DNA of 64,000 nucleotides from Dehalococcoidia bacterium (GTDB taxonomy: Bacteria > Chloroflexota > Dehalococcoidia > Tepidiformales > Tepidiformaceae). Positions 49,124 to 57,491 of the stretch are shown here, piece by piece. A model generated the notes under the pieces. The model was given only the letters and a program-made list of their open reading frames with translations, did no database searches and was not told the DNA's origin. The stretch spans positions 24,402-88,401 of the forward strand of contig JAJDYW010000034.1 in NCBI GenBank assembly GCA_022824925.1. The letters are read 5' to 3'. The translations under genes and the position numbers were made by a program. The stretch's first letter is position 1. Each line of letters opens with the position of its first letter.

Positions 49124-49527
49124 GACGCTTTCTGGTCGACGCGGAAGGCGAGGGTCGCGACCTCCTCGCCATCGACGGCGGCGCGGACCTCGTACTCGCC
49201 CGCGTGCTCGAACTTCAGGGGCAGGTTGACGGCGATGGGGTGGGGCTGGGAGGCGCCCATGGGCAGCCCCGCGCGCCGGCCCACCTCGAAGCGGGCATCG
49301 ATCCGGGCGAGCTCGGCCTGGCCTTCCTCGCGGATGATGCGTATCTCCAGGGTGTGGGGCATGTTCGTCTCGTTCCACTCGACACGGGGGGAGACGGCGA
49401 CAGCGATGCCGCGCGTAACGGGAAGCGGCTCGTAGGCGTTGATGGTCGTCCAGCCGCCACCCTGCAGGTAGAGCTTGCCATTGATGACCTCGGCCCAGTC
49501 GGCAAGGATGAGGTAGTCGATGTTCAC
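49120..49527 (-). CDS. DUF6941-like hypothetical protein
   Basis: A 135-residue protein. It opens NIDYLILADWAEVINGKLYLQGGGW and has an Ig-like beta pattern ending HAGEYEVRAAVDGEEVATL; I associate this with DUF6941, a family without known function. The GTG start at 49527 is preferred to the tracked ATG at 49593, because the extension would run across the promoter and start of the divergent gene. The stop overlaps that of the preceding convergent gene by 4 bp. Confidence 0.6.
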   Translation of the reverse strand: MNIDYLILADWAEVINGKLYLQGGGWTTINAYEPLPVTRGIAVAVSPRVEWNETNMPHTLEIRIIREEGQAELARIDARFEVGRRAGLPMGASQPHPIAVNLPLKFEHAGEYEVRAAVDGEEVATLAFRVDQKAS

Positions 49528-49539
49528 GCGGTCGCCTCG

Positions 49540-49569
49540 TTGTAGTACATCTTGTACGACGAGTATACT
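49540..49569 (+). promoter_or_regulatory. Promoter TTGTAG-18-TATACT of the BrnT-like module
   Basis: TTGTAG (49540-49545) and TATACT (49564-49569) with 18-base spacing; +1 near 49576. GTAGTA (49542-49547) and TACTAC (49566-49571) form an outer inverted repeat around the spacer. Confidence 0.5.
49545..49557. promoter_or_regulatory. Operator-like palindrome GTACA-TCT-TGTAC
   Basis: A perfect 5-bp inverted repeat between -35 and -10, well placed for repression by the ribbon-helix-helix protein encoded downstream. Confidence 0.5.
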
Positions 49570-49592
49570 ACGGTGCGACCGGCGAGGAAGCA

Positions 49593-49871
49593 TTGGACAT
49601 CGAGACCTTTGAGTGGGACGCCGACAACGAGGAGAAGATCGCCCAACGCTTCGACCCGGAGGAGATCGATGAGGTGCTGGAAAACCAGCATGCCATCATT
49701 CGCAACAAGCGGAACCGCGCAGGAACACATCGCATCATCGGTCGCAACCACAGTGGGATGCTGATAACGGTCGTCGTGGCGCCGACGGGACAACAGACGG
49801 TCTGGCGTCCAATCACGGCATGGCGGAGCGATCGTGAGGAGCAAGCTCACGCGAAGCGAGAGGGAATCTGA
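49593..49871 (+). CDS. BrnT-like toxin-family protein
   Basis: A 92-residue protein. FEWDADNEEKIAQRFDPEEI followed by a strand pair (HRIIGRNHSGMLITVVVAP) and a final PITAWRSDREEQ resembles BrnT ribonuclease toxins (FEWDxxK...H, RISAR). The His found in BrnT after the first Lys is replaced by Arg-Phe here, and the RISAR motif reads PITAW, so it is a divergent member. The TTG 49593 start has a GAGGAAG ribosome site. Its stop overlaps the next start by 1 bp (TGATG). Toxin activity is inferred. Confidence 0.65.
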   Translation: MDIETFEWDADNEEKIAQRFDPEEIDEVLENQHAIIRNKRNRAGTHRIIGRNHSGMLITVVVAPTGQQTVWRPITAWRSDREEQAHAKREGI

Positions 49872-50173
49872 TGAGCTCGAAGCACGACGATTGGGACTAC
49901 GAGAACCCTGAGGTCAAGCCAGGCCGTAAGAACCCATCAACCGTCTACTCGGTTCGCTTCCCGAAGGCAGAGATCGCCGCCGTCAGGGCAGCAGCCAGGG
50001 CAGCCGGTATGACGACGTCCGAGTTCATCCGTGAGGCTGCCCGTGAGAAGGCCGAGGGGCGAGTGCCCATCACGCACGAACCCCGAGTCGAGACCGGGGC
50101 GGCCTCCGGGGGCGACCGCTTCGCCCTCCAAACGGGAAGTGGCTTCTGGGACGTGGAGTCACTTCCCGACTAG
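49871..50173 (+). CDS. Ribbon-helix-helix antitoxin-like protein
   Basis: A 100-residue protein. VYSVRFPKAEIAAVRAAARAA with TTSEFIREAAREKAEG is a ribbon-helix-helix DNA-binding domain (residues about 24-63). The acidic N-terminus and the Gly-rich C-terminal tail may bind the partner. Order is toxin first, antitoxin second, as in brnTA. It would be the repressor acting at the palindrome upstream. Confidence 0.75.
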   Translation: MSSKHDDWDYENPEVKPGRKNPSTVYSVRFPKAEIAAVRAAARAAGMTTSEFIREAAREKAEGRVPITHEPRVETGAASGGDRFALQTGSGFWDVESLPD

Positions 50174-50220
50174 GCACACCCGCAACGCTGCGGCCAACGG
50201 CGGGTTTCACCACCCGGCTG

Positions 50221-50226
50221 TAGGAT
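50221..50226 (+). promoter_or_regulatory. Candidate -10 box TAGGAT before the third LLM gene
   Basis: TAGGAT lies nine bases before ATG 50236 with no Shine-Dalgarno sequence. No -35 was found. Confidence 0.3.
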
Positions 50227-50235
50227 TGGCCCTCG

Positions 50236-51420
50236 ATGGGCGTCTACCGGCCTCCCCGCATGAAGTTCGGCGTGTTCCTGGGGCCGTTCCACCGGCTCGA
50301 GGAGAACCCCACGATCGCGTTCGACCGCGACCTGGAGCTGCTGGAGCAGCTCGAGCGGTTCGACTTCGACGAAGCGTGGATCGGGGAGCACCACAGCGCC
50401 GGCTGGGAGATCATCGCCTCGCCCGAGCTGTTCATCGTGGCGGCGGCGGAGCGCACGAAGAAGCTGCGGCTGGCGTCGGGCGTCCTCAGCCTGCCCTACC
50501 AGCACCCGCTGATCGTGGCGGACCGGTTTGTGCAGCTCGACCACATGACGCGCGGACGGGCGATCCTGGGCATGGGGCCGGGGGCCCTCAGCTCCGACGC
50601 CTACATGCTCGGCATCGACCCGCTCGACCAGCGGCGCATGATGAACGAGTCCCTCGACGCGATCATGCGGCTGTTCCGGGGCGAAGTGGTCACGGTCGAG
50701 ACGGACTGGTTCCGGCTGCACGAGGCGCGCCTGCAGGTCGCGCCATACACGCACCCGCATCCCCCCATGGCGGTGGCGGCGGGAGGGTCGCCGGCAGGCG
50801 CGCAGGCGGCGGGGCGACATGGGATCGACCTGGTGTCGTTCGGGGGCTTGAGCGACGCCAGCGGCGAGGCCCTCGCGCGCACCTACGGCTGGTACGAGGA
50901 GGCGGCGCGGGAAGCCGGCCACACGGTCTCGCGCGACCAGTGGCGGCTGGGCGTGCCCTTCTACCTGGCGGACTCGCGCGAGCAGGCGATCGCGGAGGCG
51001 CGCGAGGGCTACGAACGCGAGCTCAACGACTACTTCAGCGGCACCATCACCTCGCGCATGGCCCCCGACGCCTCGACCATCGAGGCGGGCATCGAGGGGG
51101 GCGGCCTCATCATCGGGACGCCCGAGGACGCGATCGCGGACATCGAGCGGCTGCTGGCGATCACCGGCGGGTTCGGGGGCTTTCTCGCACGGGCGCACGA
51201 GTGGGGCACGTGGGAACAGACGGTGCACAGCTACGAGCTGTTCTCGCGCTACGTCATCCCGCACTTCCGGGGGCAGCTCGAGGCGAAGCGGGGCAGCCAG
51301 CAGTGGGTGGCGGACACGCCCGAGGCGAAGATCAGCCGGGCAGCCGTCGAGAAGGCGTTCGAGGACGCCGGCATCGCGCAGTCAGTCGCTGAGGAGCAGG
51401 CAGCGGCGCGGCGGCGCTAG
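50236..51420 (+). CDS. LLM-class flavin-dependent monooxygenase
   Basis: A 394-residue luciferase-like enzyme, the third here. EAWIGEHHSAGWEIIASPELFI and GVLSLPYQHPLIVADRFVQLD are close to long-chain alkane- and limonene-type flavin monooxygenases; GRAILGMGPGALSSDAYMLG follows. The start is ATG 50236 if leaderless, or ATG 50260 (MKFGVFLG) by homology. It converges with a minus-strand gene with a 4-bp stop overlap. Substrate unknown. Confidence 0.87.
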   Translation: MGVYRPPRMKFGVFLGPFHRLEENPTIAFDRDLELLEQLERFDFDEAWIGEHHSAGWEIIASPELFIVAAAERTKKLRLASGVLSLPYQHPLIVADRFVQLDHMTRGRAILGMGPGALSSDAYMLGIDPLDQRRMMNESLDAIMRLFRGEVVTVETDWFRLHEARLQVAPYTHPHPPMAVAAGGSPAGAQAAGRHGIDLVSFGGLSDASGEALARTYGWYEEAAREAGHTVSRDQWRLGVPFYLADSREQAIAEAREGYERELNDYFSGTITSRMAPDASTIEAGIEGGGLIIGTPEDAIADIERLLAITGGFGGFLARAHEWGTWEQTVHSYELFSRYVIPHFRGQLEAKRGSQQWVADTPEAKISRAAVEKAFEDAGIAQSVAEEQAAARRR

Positions 51421-51743
51421 CTCGGAATCTCGCCCTTGTCGGTGAGGCCCTGCGCGAGGGAGTCGCGGCGGGCGCGGGCGTGGGCGCGCGCGGCAGGCGA
51501 GGCGCCGGGGTCGGGGGCGAGGCTGCGGGCGGCGACGAGCGCCGGCCACTGGTGGTAGGCGATACCCTCGCCGGCGTACTCGTAGCACCACGCGGCCACG
51601 ACGGCGGGGCCCGGGGAGAGGTCGGCCTCCGTCATGAGGATGGCGTAGATGGCGGCCTCGCGGGCGGCGGCCTGGTCGCCGGGCGGCAGGAAGCGCGCGA
51701 TCTGGTCGAGCGTGGCCTCGGTCTCGGCGTCGAACTCGGGCAT
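51417..51743 (-). CDS. Small unrecognised protein coupled to the PEP-mutase-family gene
   Basis: A 108-residue helical protein that I do not recognise. It starts at ATG 51743, overlapping the stop of the upstream enzyme gene by ATGA. Its N-terminus (EFDAETEATLDQIARFLPPG) and WCYEYAGEGIAYHQWPALV are notable for Trp/Tyr content; the tail is Arg/Ala-rich. Tight coupling suggests a subunit or helper of the lyase-family enzyme. The 674-codon tracked frame is merely open upstream. Confidence 0.6.
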   Translation of the reverse strand: MPEFDAETEATLDQIARFLPPGDQAAAREAAIYAILMTEADLSPGPAVVAAWCYEYAGEGIAYHQWPALVAARSLAPDPGASPAARAHARARRDSLAQGLTDKGEIPS

Positions 51744-52615
51744 CAGCGCACCGCGTGGCGGGTCTCGATGTCGCGCCAGCCGGGCGCGTTCACGATCCCC
51801 TCGAACTGGTGGAAGTCGACCATGGAGTCGCGGCGGGAGGCGGTCGTCTTCGTGTCGTGCAGGGCGCGGTAGGTCTCGCCGATCGCCTTCGCCGCGGAGA
51901 AGAGCCCGGAGAGCGGGTAGACGACCATGGTGAAGCCGATCTCCTGCAGCTCGGCGGCGGTGAGGAGGGGCGTCTTGCCACCCTCGATCATGTTGGCGAA
52001 GAGGGGCGTGCCACGGGGGAAGGCGTCGGCGATAGCGCGCAGCTCGTCGAGCGACTGCGGCGCCTCGACGAAGATCACGTCCGCGCCGGCCTCGTGGTAG
52101 AGGCGGCCGCGGCGGATGCCCTCGTCGAGGCCGAGGGGGCCGCGCGCGTCGGTGCGGCCGATGATGACGAGGTCGCCGTCGCCGCGGGCCTCGACGGCGG
52201 CGTGGAGCTTGGCGACCTGCTCCCCGGCGGGGATGACGCGCTTGTTCTCGAAGTGGCCGCACTTCTTGGGCCACTCCTGGTCCTCGAGGATGATTCCGGC
52301 GACGCCGGACTCGACGCACTCGCGGACGGTGCGGATGACGTTGAGGGGGTTGCCGTAGCCGGTGTCCATGTCGGCCACGAGGGGGACGTCGATGGCGCGA
52401 ACGATGTGGCGCACCCGCTCCATCGTCTCGGACATGGTCAGGAGACCGATGTCGGGGGCGCCGAGGGCCGAGGCGGAGAAGCCAAAGCCGGTGGTGAAGA
52501 GCGCCTCGAAGCCGGCCTGCTCGGCGAGGCGCGCGGAGAGCGCATCGTAGGCGCCGGGCAGGACGACGATCTCGGGACGGTGGAGCATGGCGCGGAGGGT
52601 GCTGGCGTGGTCCAT
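51743..52615 (-). CDS. PEP mutase/isocitrate lyase family enzyme
   Basis: A 290-residue TIM-barrel enzyme of the ICL/PEPM superfamily. The metal-binding region is VADMDTGYGNP, and the catalytic loop KKCGHFENKRVIP contains the KKCGH lyase signature, which supports C-C bond cleavage (2-methylisocitrate lyase or oxaloacetate/dimethylmalate lyase type). The length is normal. It could serve propionate or branched-chain acid metabolism, consistent with the transcarboxylase locus. It overlaps the small gene downstream. Confidence 0.87.
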   Translation of the reverse strand: MDHASTLRAMLHRPEIVVLPGAYDALSARLAEQAGFEALFTTGFGFSASALGAPDIGLLTMSETMERVRHIVRAIDVPLVADMDTGYGNPLNVIRTVRECVESGVAGIILEDQEWPKKCGHFENKRVIPAGEQVAKLHAAVEARGDGDLVIIGRTDARGPLGLDEGIRRGRLYHEAGADVIFVEAPQSLDELRAIADAFPRGTPLFANMIEGGKTPLLTAAELQEIGFTMVVYPLSGLFSAAKAIGETYRALHDTKTTASRRDSMVDFHQFEGIVNAPGWRDIETRHAVR

Positions 52616-52685
52616 GGGGCCTCCCGTGGTGCCGTGCGGCGACGATACCGCCCCGCCGGGAGGGGCGTCGAGATGTCGGGATCAA

Positions 52686-52715
52686 CGAAGCCGGGCCCTT
52701 GCGGGTCCGGCTTCG
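52686..52715 (-). terminator. Strong hairpin after the Rieske oxygenase gene
   Basis: A 13-bp stem (CGAAGCCGGGCCC with its complement, one G-T pair) and a TTGC loop, 24 bases beyond the oxygenase stop. Only two T's follow on the minus strand, so efficiency as an intrinsic terminator is uncertain. Confidence 0.5.
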
Positions 52716-52738
52716 GGGCTGTGCCTGCAAGAGGCGGG

Positions 52739-54016
52739 CTAGCGGTCGGGGCCCTCGAGGTAACCGTCGAGCACCGTGTGCATGTGGCGGATGCGGCGCT
52801 CGCGGTAGTTGATGAGGAGGCCCTTGTACGAGCGCGAGTTCATGCCCTTCTGAACGCGCGGCAGGTTGTAGGAGTCCTGGTCCATCACGAGGCCGATCGA
52901 GATCTCGCCGTGCTTGTGCTGGCTGTGCACCGGGCGCGGGGGCGAGTCGGCTCCCGGTGGGATGCGCGCGTAGCTCTGCAGGTCGAAAAACATCTTGTTC
53001 GGGTCGGTGGGATGGGGGCGCTGGCGGAAGAAGCCGAAGCCAAGCGCCGTGATGTTGAAGGTGAGGTTGGGGAAGAGGTAGTAGTGGTAGTCGTCCGACA
53101 TCTGGTCGTCGTTGAGGCCGGAGACGTCCATGCCCTGGGCCTCGGCGGCGGCGCGGACGGCCTTCTGCATCGCCGGCCGGACATCGTTCATCCCGCCATC
53201 GAACGAGTCGGGGTCGATCCCGGAGCCGGCCAGAAACTGCTTCAGCGGCTGGGTGACCTCGTTCTGGTTCGGATAGCGCGGGCTCACGAGCCCGAACGGA
53301 ACCAGGTAGCGGTTGTGACGCTCGTAGAGGTCGATCTGGACGTGGATGTCGTCGAGCGACTCCAGCAGCTGCGGATGGATGCCCTGGACGTGGTAGACCT
53401 CGTTGAAGGCATCGACGGAGGCCTTCCAGTTGGTGTCCCACTCGACGGTCATGTCACCGACGATTGCGTAGTCCTCGAAGTGGTAGGGCGCGAGGTGCTC
53501 GGCGACGACGCCAAGGAACTCGAGGAGGGGTTCGGCGTCGGGATTCATGTTGAACCACACGAAGCCGCCCCAGGTGTCGCAGGGCACTTCCGTCAGGGCC
53601 GTCTCCTGGGGAACGCCCTGGGTGAACGTGTCCTCGTCCGGGACGAACTTCTTGGAGCCGTCGAGGTTGAACTCGAAGAAGTGGTAGGCGCACTGGAACG
53701 ACTCTGCGTGGCCCATGCCGGCGTTGCGGATCTGGTTTCCGCGGTGGGGGCAGACGTTGTAGAAGGCGCGGACCTTGTCCTCCGCCTCGCGCACGATGAG
53801 GAAGGACTCGGAGCCGAGCTCGGTGGTGAAGTAGTCGCCCACGTTGGGAATGTCGGACTCGCGGCCGGCCATGTTCCAGACCCTGGTCCACATGCGCTCC
53901 CACTCGAGCTCCATGTACTCCTTCGACGTGTAGCGCTCCTTGGGGATGAGCGCCGTGCCCATGGAGGGCTCGGACGCCTTCTCGGTCGGGGTGGTATAGC
54001 CGGCTTCGATGACCAT
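52739..54016 (-). CDS. Rieske non-heme iron oxygenase, large subunit
   Basis: A 425-residue ring-hydroxylating-type oxygenase. The Rieske ligands are C89, H91, C109 and H112 (CPHRGN, then CAYHFF), the exact CXHX17CX2H spacing. The mononuclear iron site is DAFNEVYHVQGIHPQ, with the bridging Asp and two His, and a distal Asp in the C-terminal half. ATG 54016 gives the usual N-terminus; an upstream ATG at 54076 is possible. No small subunit, ferredoxin or reductase gene is adjacent, so it may act alone or borrow the ferredoxin at 4161. Confidence 0.92.
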   Translation of the reverse strand: MVIEAGYTTPTEKASEPSMGTALIPKERYTSKEYMELEWERMWTRVWNMAGRESDIPNVGDYFTTELGSESFLIVREAEDKVRAFYNVCPHRGNQIRNAGMGHAESFQCAYHFFEFNLDGSKKFVPDEDTFTQGVPQETALTEVPCDTWGGFVWFNMNPDAEPLLEFLGVVAEHLAPYHFEDYAIVGDMTVEWDTNWKASVDAFNEVYHVQGIHPQLLESLDDIHVQIDLYERHNRYLVPFGLVSPRYPNQNEVTQPLKQFLAGSGIDPDSFDGGMNDVRPAMQKAVRAAAEAQGMDVSGLNDDQMSDDYHYYLFPNLTFNITALGFGFFRQRPHPTDPNKMFFDLQSYARIPPGADSPPRPVHSQHKHGEISIGLVMDQDSYNLPRVQKGMNSRSYKGLLINYRERRIRHMHTVLDGYLEGPDR

Positions 54017-54114
54017 GCAGTGGCTCTCCAGCGGCGCGCGGCGCGACAGGCCGCAACGCCCAGTGATAGCGCTCATGCTACGCCAGCGGGCGCAGGGGCG
54101 CGAGGGGAGGAGCC

Positions 54115-54924
54115 TCAGGCGTCGTCGCCCAGGAGGAAGGCGATGATGACCTCGGCAGCGCGGGGATCCTGCCAGAAGAAGCCGTGGCCGCCCTCGAACT
54201 CCTCGTAGCGGGCGTTCGGAACCTGGGCGGCGATGGCGCGGCCGTTCGCGGGCGGGGCGATGCCGTCGTAGGCGCCGCCGCAGACGAGCACGGGCATGGT
54301 CAGGGTCGGGAGGCGGTCGTAGACGTCGTGGTGGCGGCGCGCCTCGAGCTGGAGGCGGGCGCCGAGCTCGCGGCGAGGCTCGCCGGCGCCGATGACGGCG
54401 CCCTCCCGGCGCTGGTCGAGGAGGGCCTCCAGCTCCCTGGCGTTGGCTTCCTCCCACTCGGGCGTAACGCGCGTGTCGCTGATCCGGAGCTGGGTGCGCA
54501 TGCGCGTCTCGGGTTCGAGCGACTGGAGCTCGTGAAGGGGGTACGACGGGTTCCCCGTGCCGCCGCTCGACGTGCAGTTCAGCACGAGCCGCTCGACCCG
54601 CTCCGGGCAGGTGACGGCGAACTCCTGGGCAACCATGCCGCCGAACGAGGTGCCCATGACGAGGCAGCGTTCCCAGCCGAGGGCATCGAGGAGGGCGGCC
54701 GCGTCGGCCGCGTAGCCGGCCATGCTGTAGGGGCCGTCGGGGATGCTGGTCTGGCCGAGGCCGCGCTGGTCGTAGGAGAGCGTGGTGAAGCGCTCGCGAA
54801 GGATCGAGGCAAGCCCGGGTTTGCGGCGGAGATCGCCGCCGGTGCCGCTGATGTTGAGCACCCGCGGGCCCTCGCCCTCGATCTCGTAGTAGATGTCGAT
54901 ATCGCCAGCGCGGACGAAGGGCAT
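54115..54924 (-). CDS. Alpha/beta hydrolase
   Basis: A 269-residue alpha/beta-hydrolase. The nucleophile elbow is GTSFGG (Ser), the oxyanion region ISGTGGDLRRKP, the acid Asp in GGAYDGIAPP and the His in EGGHGFF. It resembles 3-oxoadipate enol-lactonases and ring-cleavage hydrolases, which would suit the neighbouring Rieske oxygenase. Spacing to dapF upstream is 4 bp, so it may share that operon's promoter. Confidence 0.88.
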   Translation of the reverse strand: MPFVRAGDIDIYYEIEGEGPRVLNISGTGGDLRRKPGLASILRERFTTLSYDQRGLGQTSIPDGPYSMAGYAADAAALLDALGWERCLVMGTSFGGMVAQEFAVTCPERVERLVLNCTSSGGTGNPSYPLHELQSLEPETRMRTQLRISDTRVTPEWEEANARELEALLDQRREGAVIGAGEPRRELGARLQLEARRHHDVYDRLPTLTMPVLVCGGAYDGIAPPANGRAIAAQVPNARYEEFEGGHGFFWQDPRAAEVIIAFLLGDDA

Positions 54925-54928
54925 GGGG

Positions 54929-55768
54929 CTAGGCCTCGTGCCACTCGGCGTCGAAGACGCGAGCGGCGGGGCCGGTCATGAAGACGGAGCCCTGGCCGTC
55001 CCACGCAAGGTGGAGGTCGCCGCCGGGGAGGGAGTCGGTGATGGCGTCGCCGGTGCGGCCGGTCAGCCGCCCGGCGGCGCAGACGGCCGACGCGCTCGTG
55101 CCGGAGGCGAGCGTGATCCCGGCGCCACGCTCCCAGACGCGGTGGCGGACGTGCTCGCGGTTGAGCACCTGCACGACCTGGAAGTTGGTGCGGTTCGGGA
55201 AGAGTGGGTGGTTCTCCACGAGCGGTCCGATCCGCTCGAGGGGGAAGTCGTCGACGTCGCCATCGAGCCAGTGGATGGCGTGCGGGTTCCCCATGCTGGC
55301 CAGGGTGAGGCGCAGCTCCATTCCGCCGACCTCAAGGGGATGGTCCACCACGGGGCCCGGACCATCAATGGCGGCGGGGAGGGAGGCGGGGTCGAAGCCG
55401 GGAGGGCCCATGTCCACGCGGGCGGCCGCGACCGCGCCGTCCTCGCGGAACAGTTCCAGTCTGAGCACGCCGGCGAGCGTCTCGATGGTGACGGACTGGG
55501 TGTCGGCGGGGACCATGCCCTCCTCGACGGCGTACTTCGCAAGGCAGCGGATGCCGTTCCCGCACATCTCCGCCTCGGAGCCGTCGGCGTTGAACATGCG
55601 CATGCGCAGGTCGGCGACATCGGAGGGGAGGGCGAGGATGAGGCCGTCGCTGCCGACGCCAAAGTGGCGGTCGCTGACCTTCCGGGCGACATCGGACCAG
55701 TCCCGTTCGGCCTCCGGGCGAACGTAGACGTAGTCGTTCCCGAGTCCGTGCATCTTCGTCACGCGCAT
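54929..55768 (-). CDS. dapF: Diaminopimelate epimerase-like protein, second Cys replaced
   Basis: A 279-residue DapF fold protein for lysine and peptidoglycan precursor synthesis (LL- to meso-diaminopimelate). The first catalytic Cys is C69 in EMCGNGIRC. The second conserved motif, normally ACGSGAC or ACGTGAC, reads TLASGTSASAVC, so the catalytic Cys position is Ser. The start at 55768 (MRVTKMHGLGNDYV) gives the standard N-terminus. If the Ser is real, activity may be lowered or changed. It is in a run of core genes from sua5 to dapF. Confidence 0.88.
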   Translation of the reverse strand: MRVTKMHGLGNDYVYVRPEAERDWSDVARKVSDRHFGVGSDGLILALPSDVADLRMRMFNADGSEAEMCGNGIRCLAKYAVEEGMVPADTQSVTIETLAGVLRLELFREDGAVAAARVDMGPPGFDPASLPAAIDGPGPVVDHPLEVGGMELRLTLASMGNPHAIHWLDGDVDDFPLERIGPLVENHPLFPNRTNFQVVQVLNREHVRHRVWERGAGITLASGTSASAVCAAGRLTGRTGDAITDSLPGGDLHLAWDGQGSVFMTGPAARVFDAEWHEA

Positions 55769-55828
55769 GCTCGCGAGTGTACACAAGGATTGGCGGCGCG
55801 CATCGGCGCTTGACCTGGTTCCGCAGGT

Positions 55829-56737
55829 CTAGCTCGGTTCCAGGAACGGACCGAGTGCTTCACTCGCGCCGTCCACGTCGTCGGCCCAGGCGATGCGGGA
55901 GTCCTGGGGGCGGAACCACTGGCGCTGGCGCCGCGCGAGACGCTTCGTCGCGCGCTTGGTGAGCTCGATTGCCTTCTCACGGGTTATGTCGCCGTCGAGT
56001 TCGCGGACGGCCTCCGCATAGCCGATGGAGGAGAGGGCGGATGCGTCGGGGGGAACCCCGGCGTCGAGGAGCGCCTGCGTTTCCTCGACGAGGCCCCCGG
56101 CGAACATGGCCTCGGTGCGCCGGTTGATGCGCCAGATGAGCTCCCGCTCCTCGCAGCCGGCGCCGAGCACGCGGAAGTCGAAGCCGGGATCGCCTTTCGT
56201 CTGCCAGTCGGTGATGGGCCGACCCGTGACCTCGTGGACCTCGAGGGCGCGGATGACGCGCCGCACGTTGCGGGCGTCGATGCGGCCGGCGGCTTCGGGG
56301 TCGACGGCGCGCAGGCGGGCGTGGAGCGTCTCCACGCCCTCGCGCTCGGCGAGGGCCGCGAGCTCGGCGCGGCGCTCAGGCTGCGGCGGGACATCGGGGA
56401 CCTGCCAGGCCTCCAGCAGCGCCCAGACGTACTGCCCGGTACCGCCCACGAGCCAGGCAACCTCGCCGCGGCCCCAGATGTCGTCGAGCGCGGCAAGGGC
56501 GTCGCGGCGGTAGAGAGCAAGGCTGTAGGAGTCGGGGGGATCGGCGATGTCGTACAGGTGGTGGGGGAGGAGGGCGCGGGTCTCGCGGGAGGGCTTGGCC
56601 GTGCCGATGTCCATGCCCCGGTAGATCTGGCGGCTATCGGCGTTGACGACCTCGCCGCCGAAGCGCCGGGCAAGGGCGAGAGCCAGCGCCGACTTGCCGG
56701 CGGCGGTCGGGCCGACGACGGCAACGAGCCGCCGCAC
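55829..56737 (-). CDS. miaA: tRNA dimethylallyltransferase MiaA
   Basis: A 302-residue enzyme adding the dimethylallyl group to A37 of tRNAs reading UNN codons. P-loop GPTAAGKSALA, substrate-binding DSRQIYRGMDIGTAKP and WLVGGTGQYVWALLE are intact. The C-terminal RRQRQWFR tRNA-contact helix is present. The start is GTG 56737, 3 bp after tpiA. Confidence 0.96.
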   Translation of the reverse strand: MRRLVAVVGPTAAGKSALALALARRFGGEVVNADSRQIYRGMDIGTAKPSRETRALLPHHLYDIADPPDSYSLALYRRDALAALDDIWGRGEVAWLVGGTGQYVWALLEAWQVPDVPPQPERRAELAALAEREGVETLHARLRAVDPEAAGRIDARNVRRVIRALEVHEVTGRPITDWQTKGDPGFDFRVLGAGCEERELIWRINRRTEAMFAGGLVEETQALLDAGVPPDASALSSIGYAEAVRELDGDITREKAIELTKRATKRLARRQRQWFRPQDSRIAWADDVDGASEALGPFLEPS

Positions 56738-56740
56738 GGG

Positions 56741-57481
<741 letters not shown>

Positions 57482-57491
57482 CGCGACCTCC

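Noticed and set aside
51755-54208. 817-codon plus-strand ORF
   Set aside because: Antisense to the PEP-mutase-family and Rieske genes; no domain motifs, composition typical of a shadow frame.
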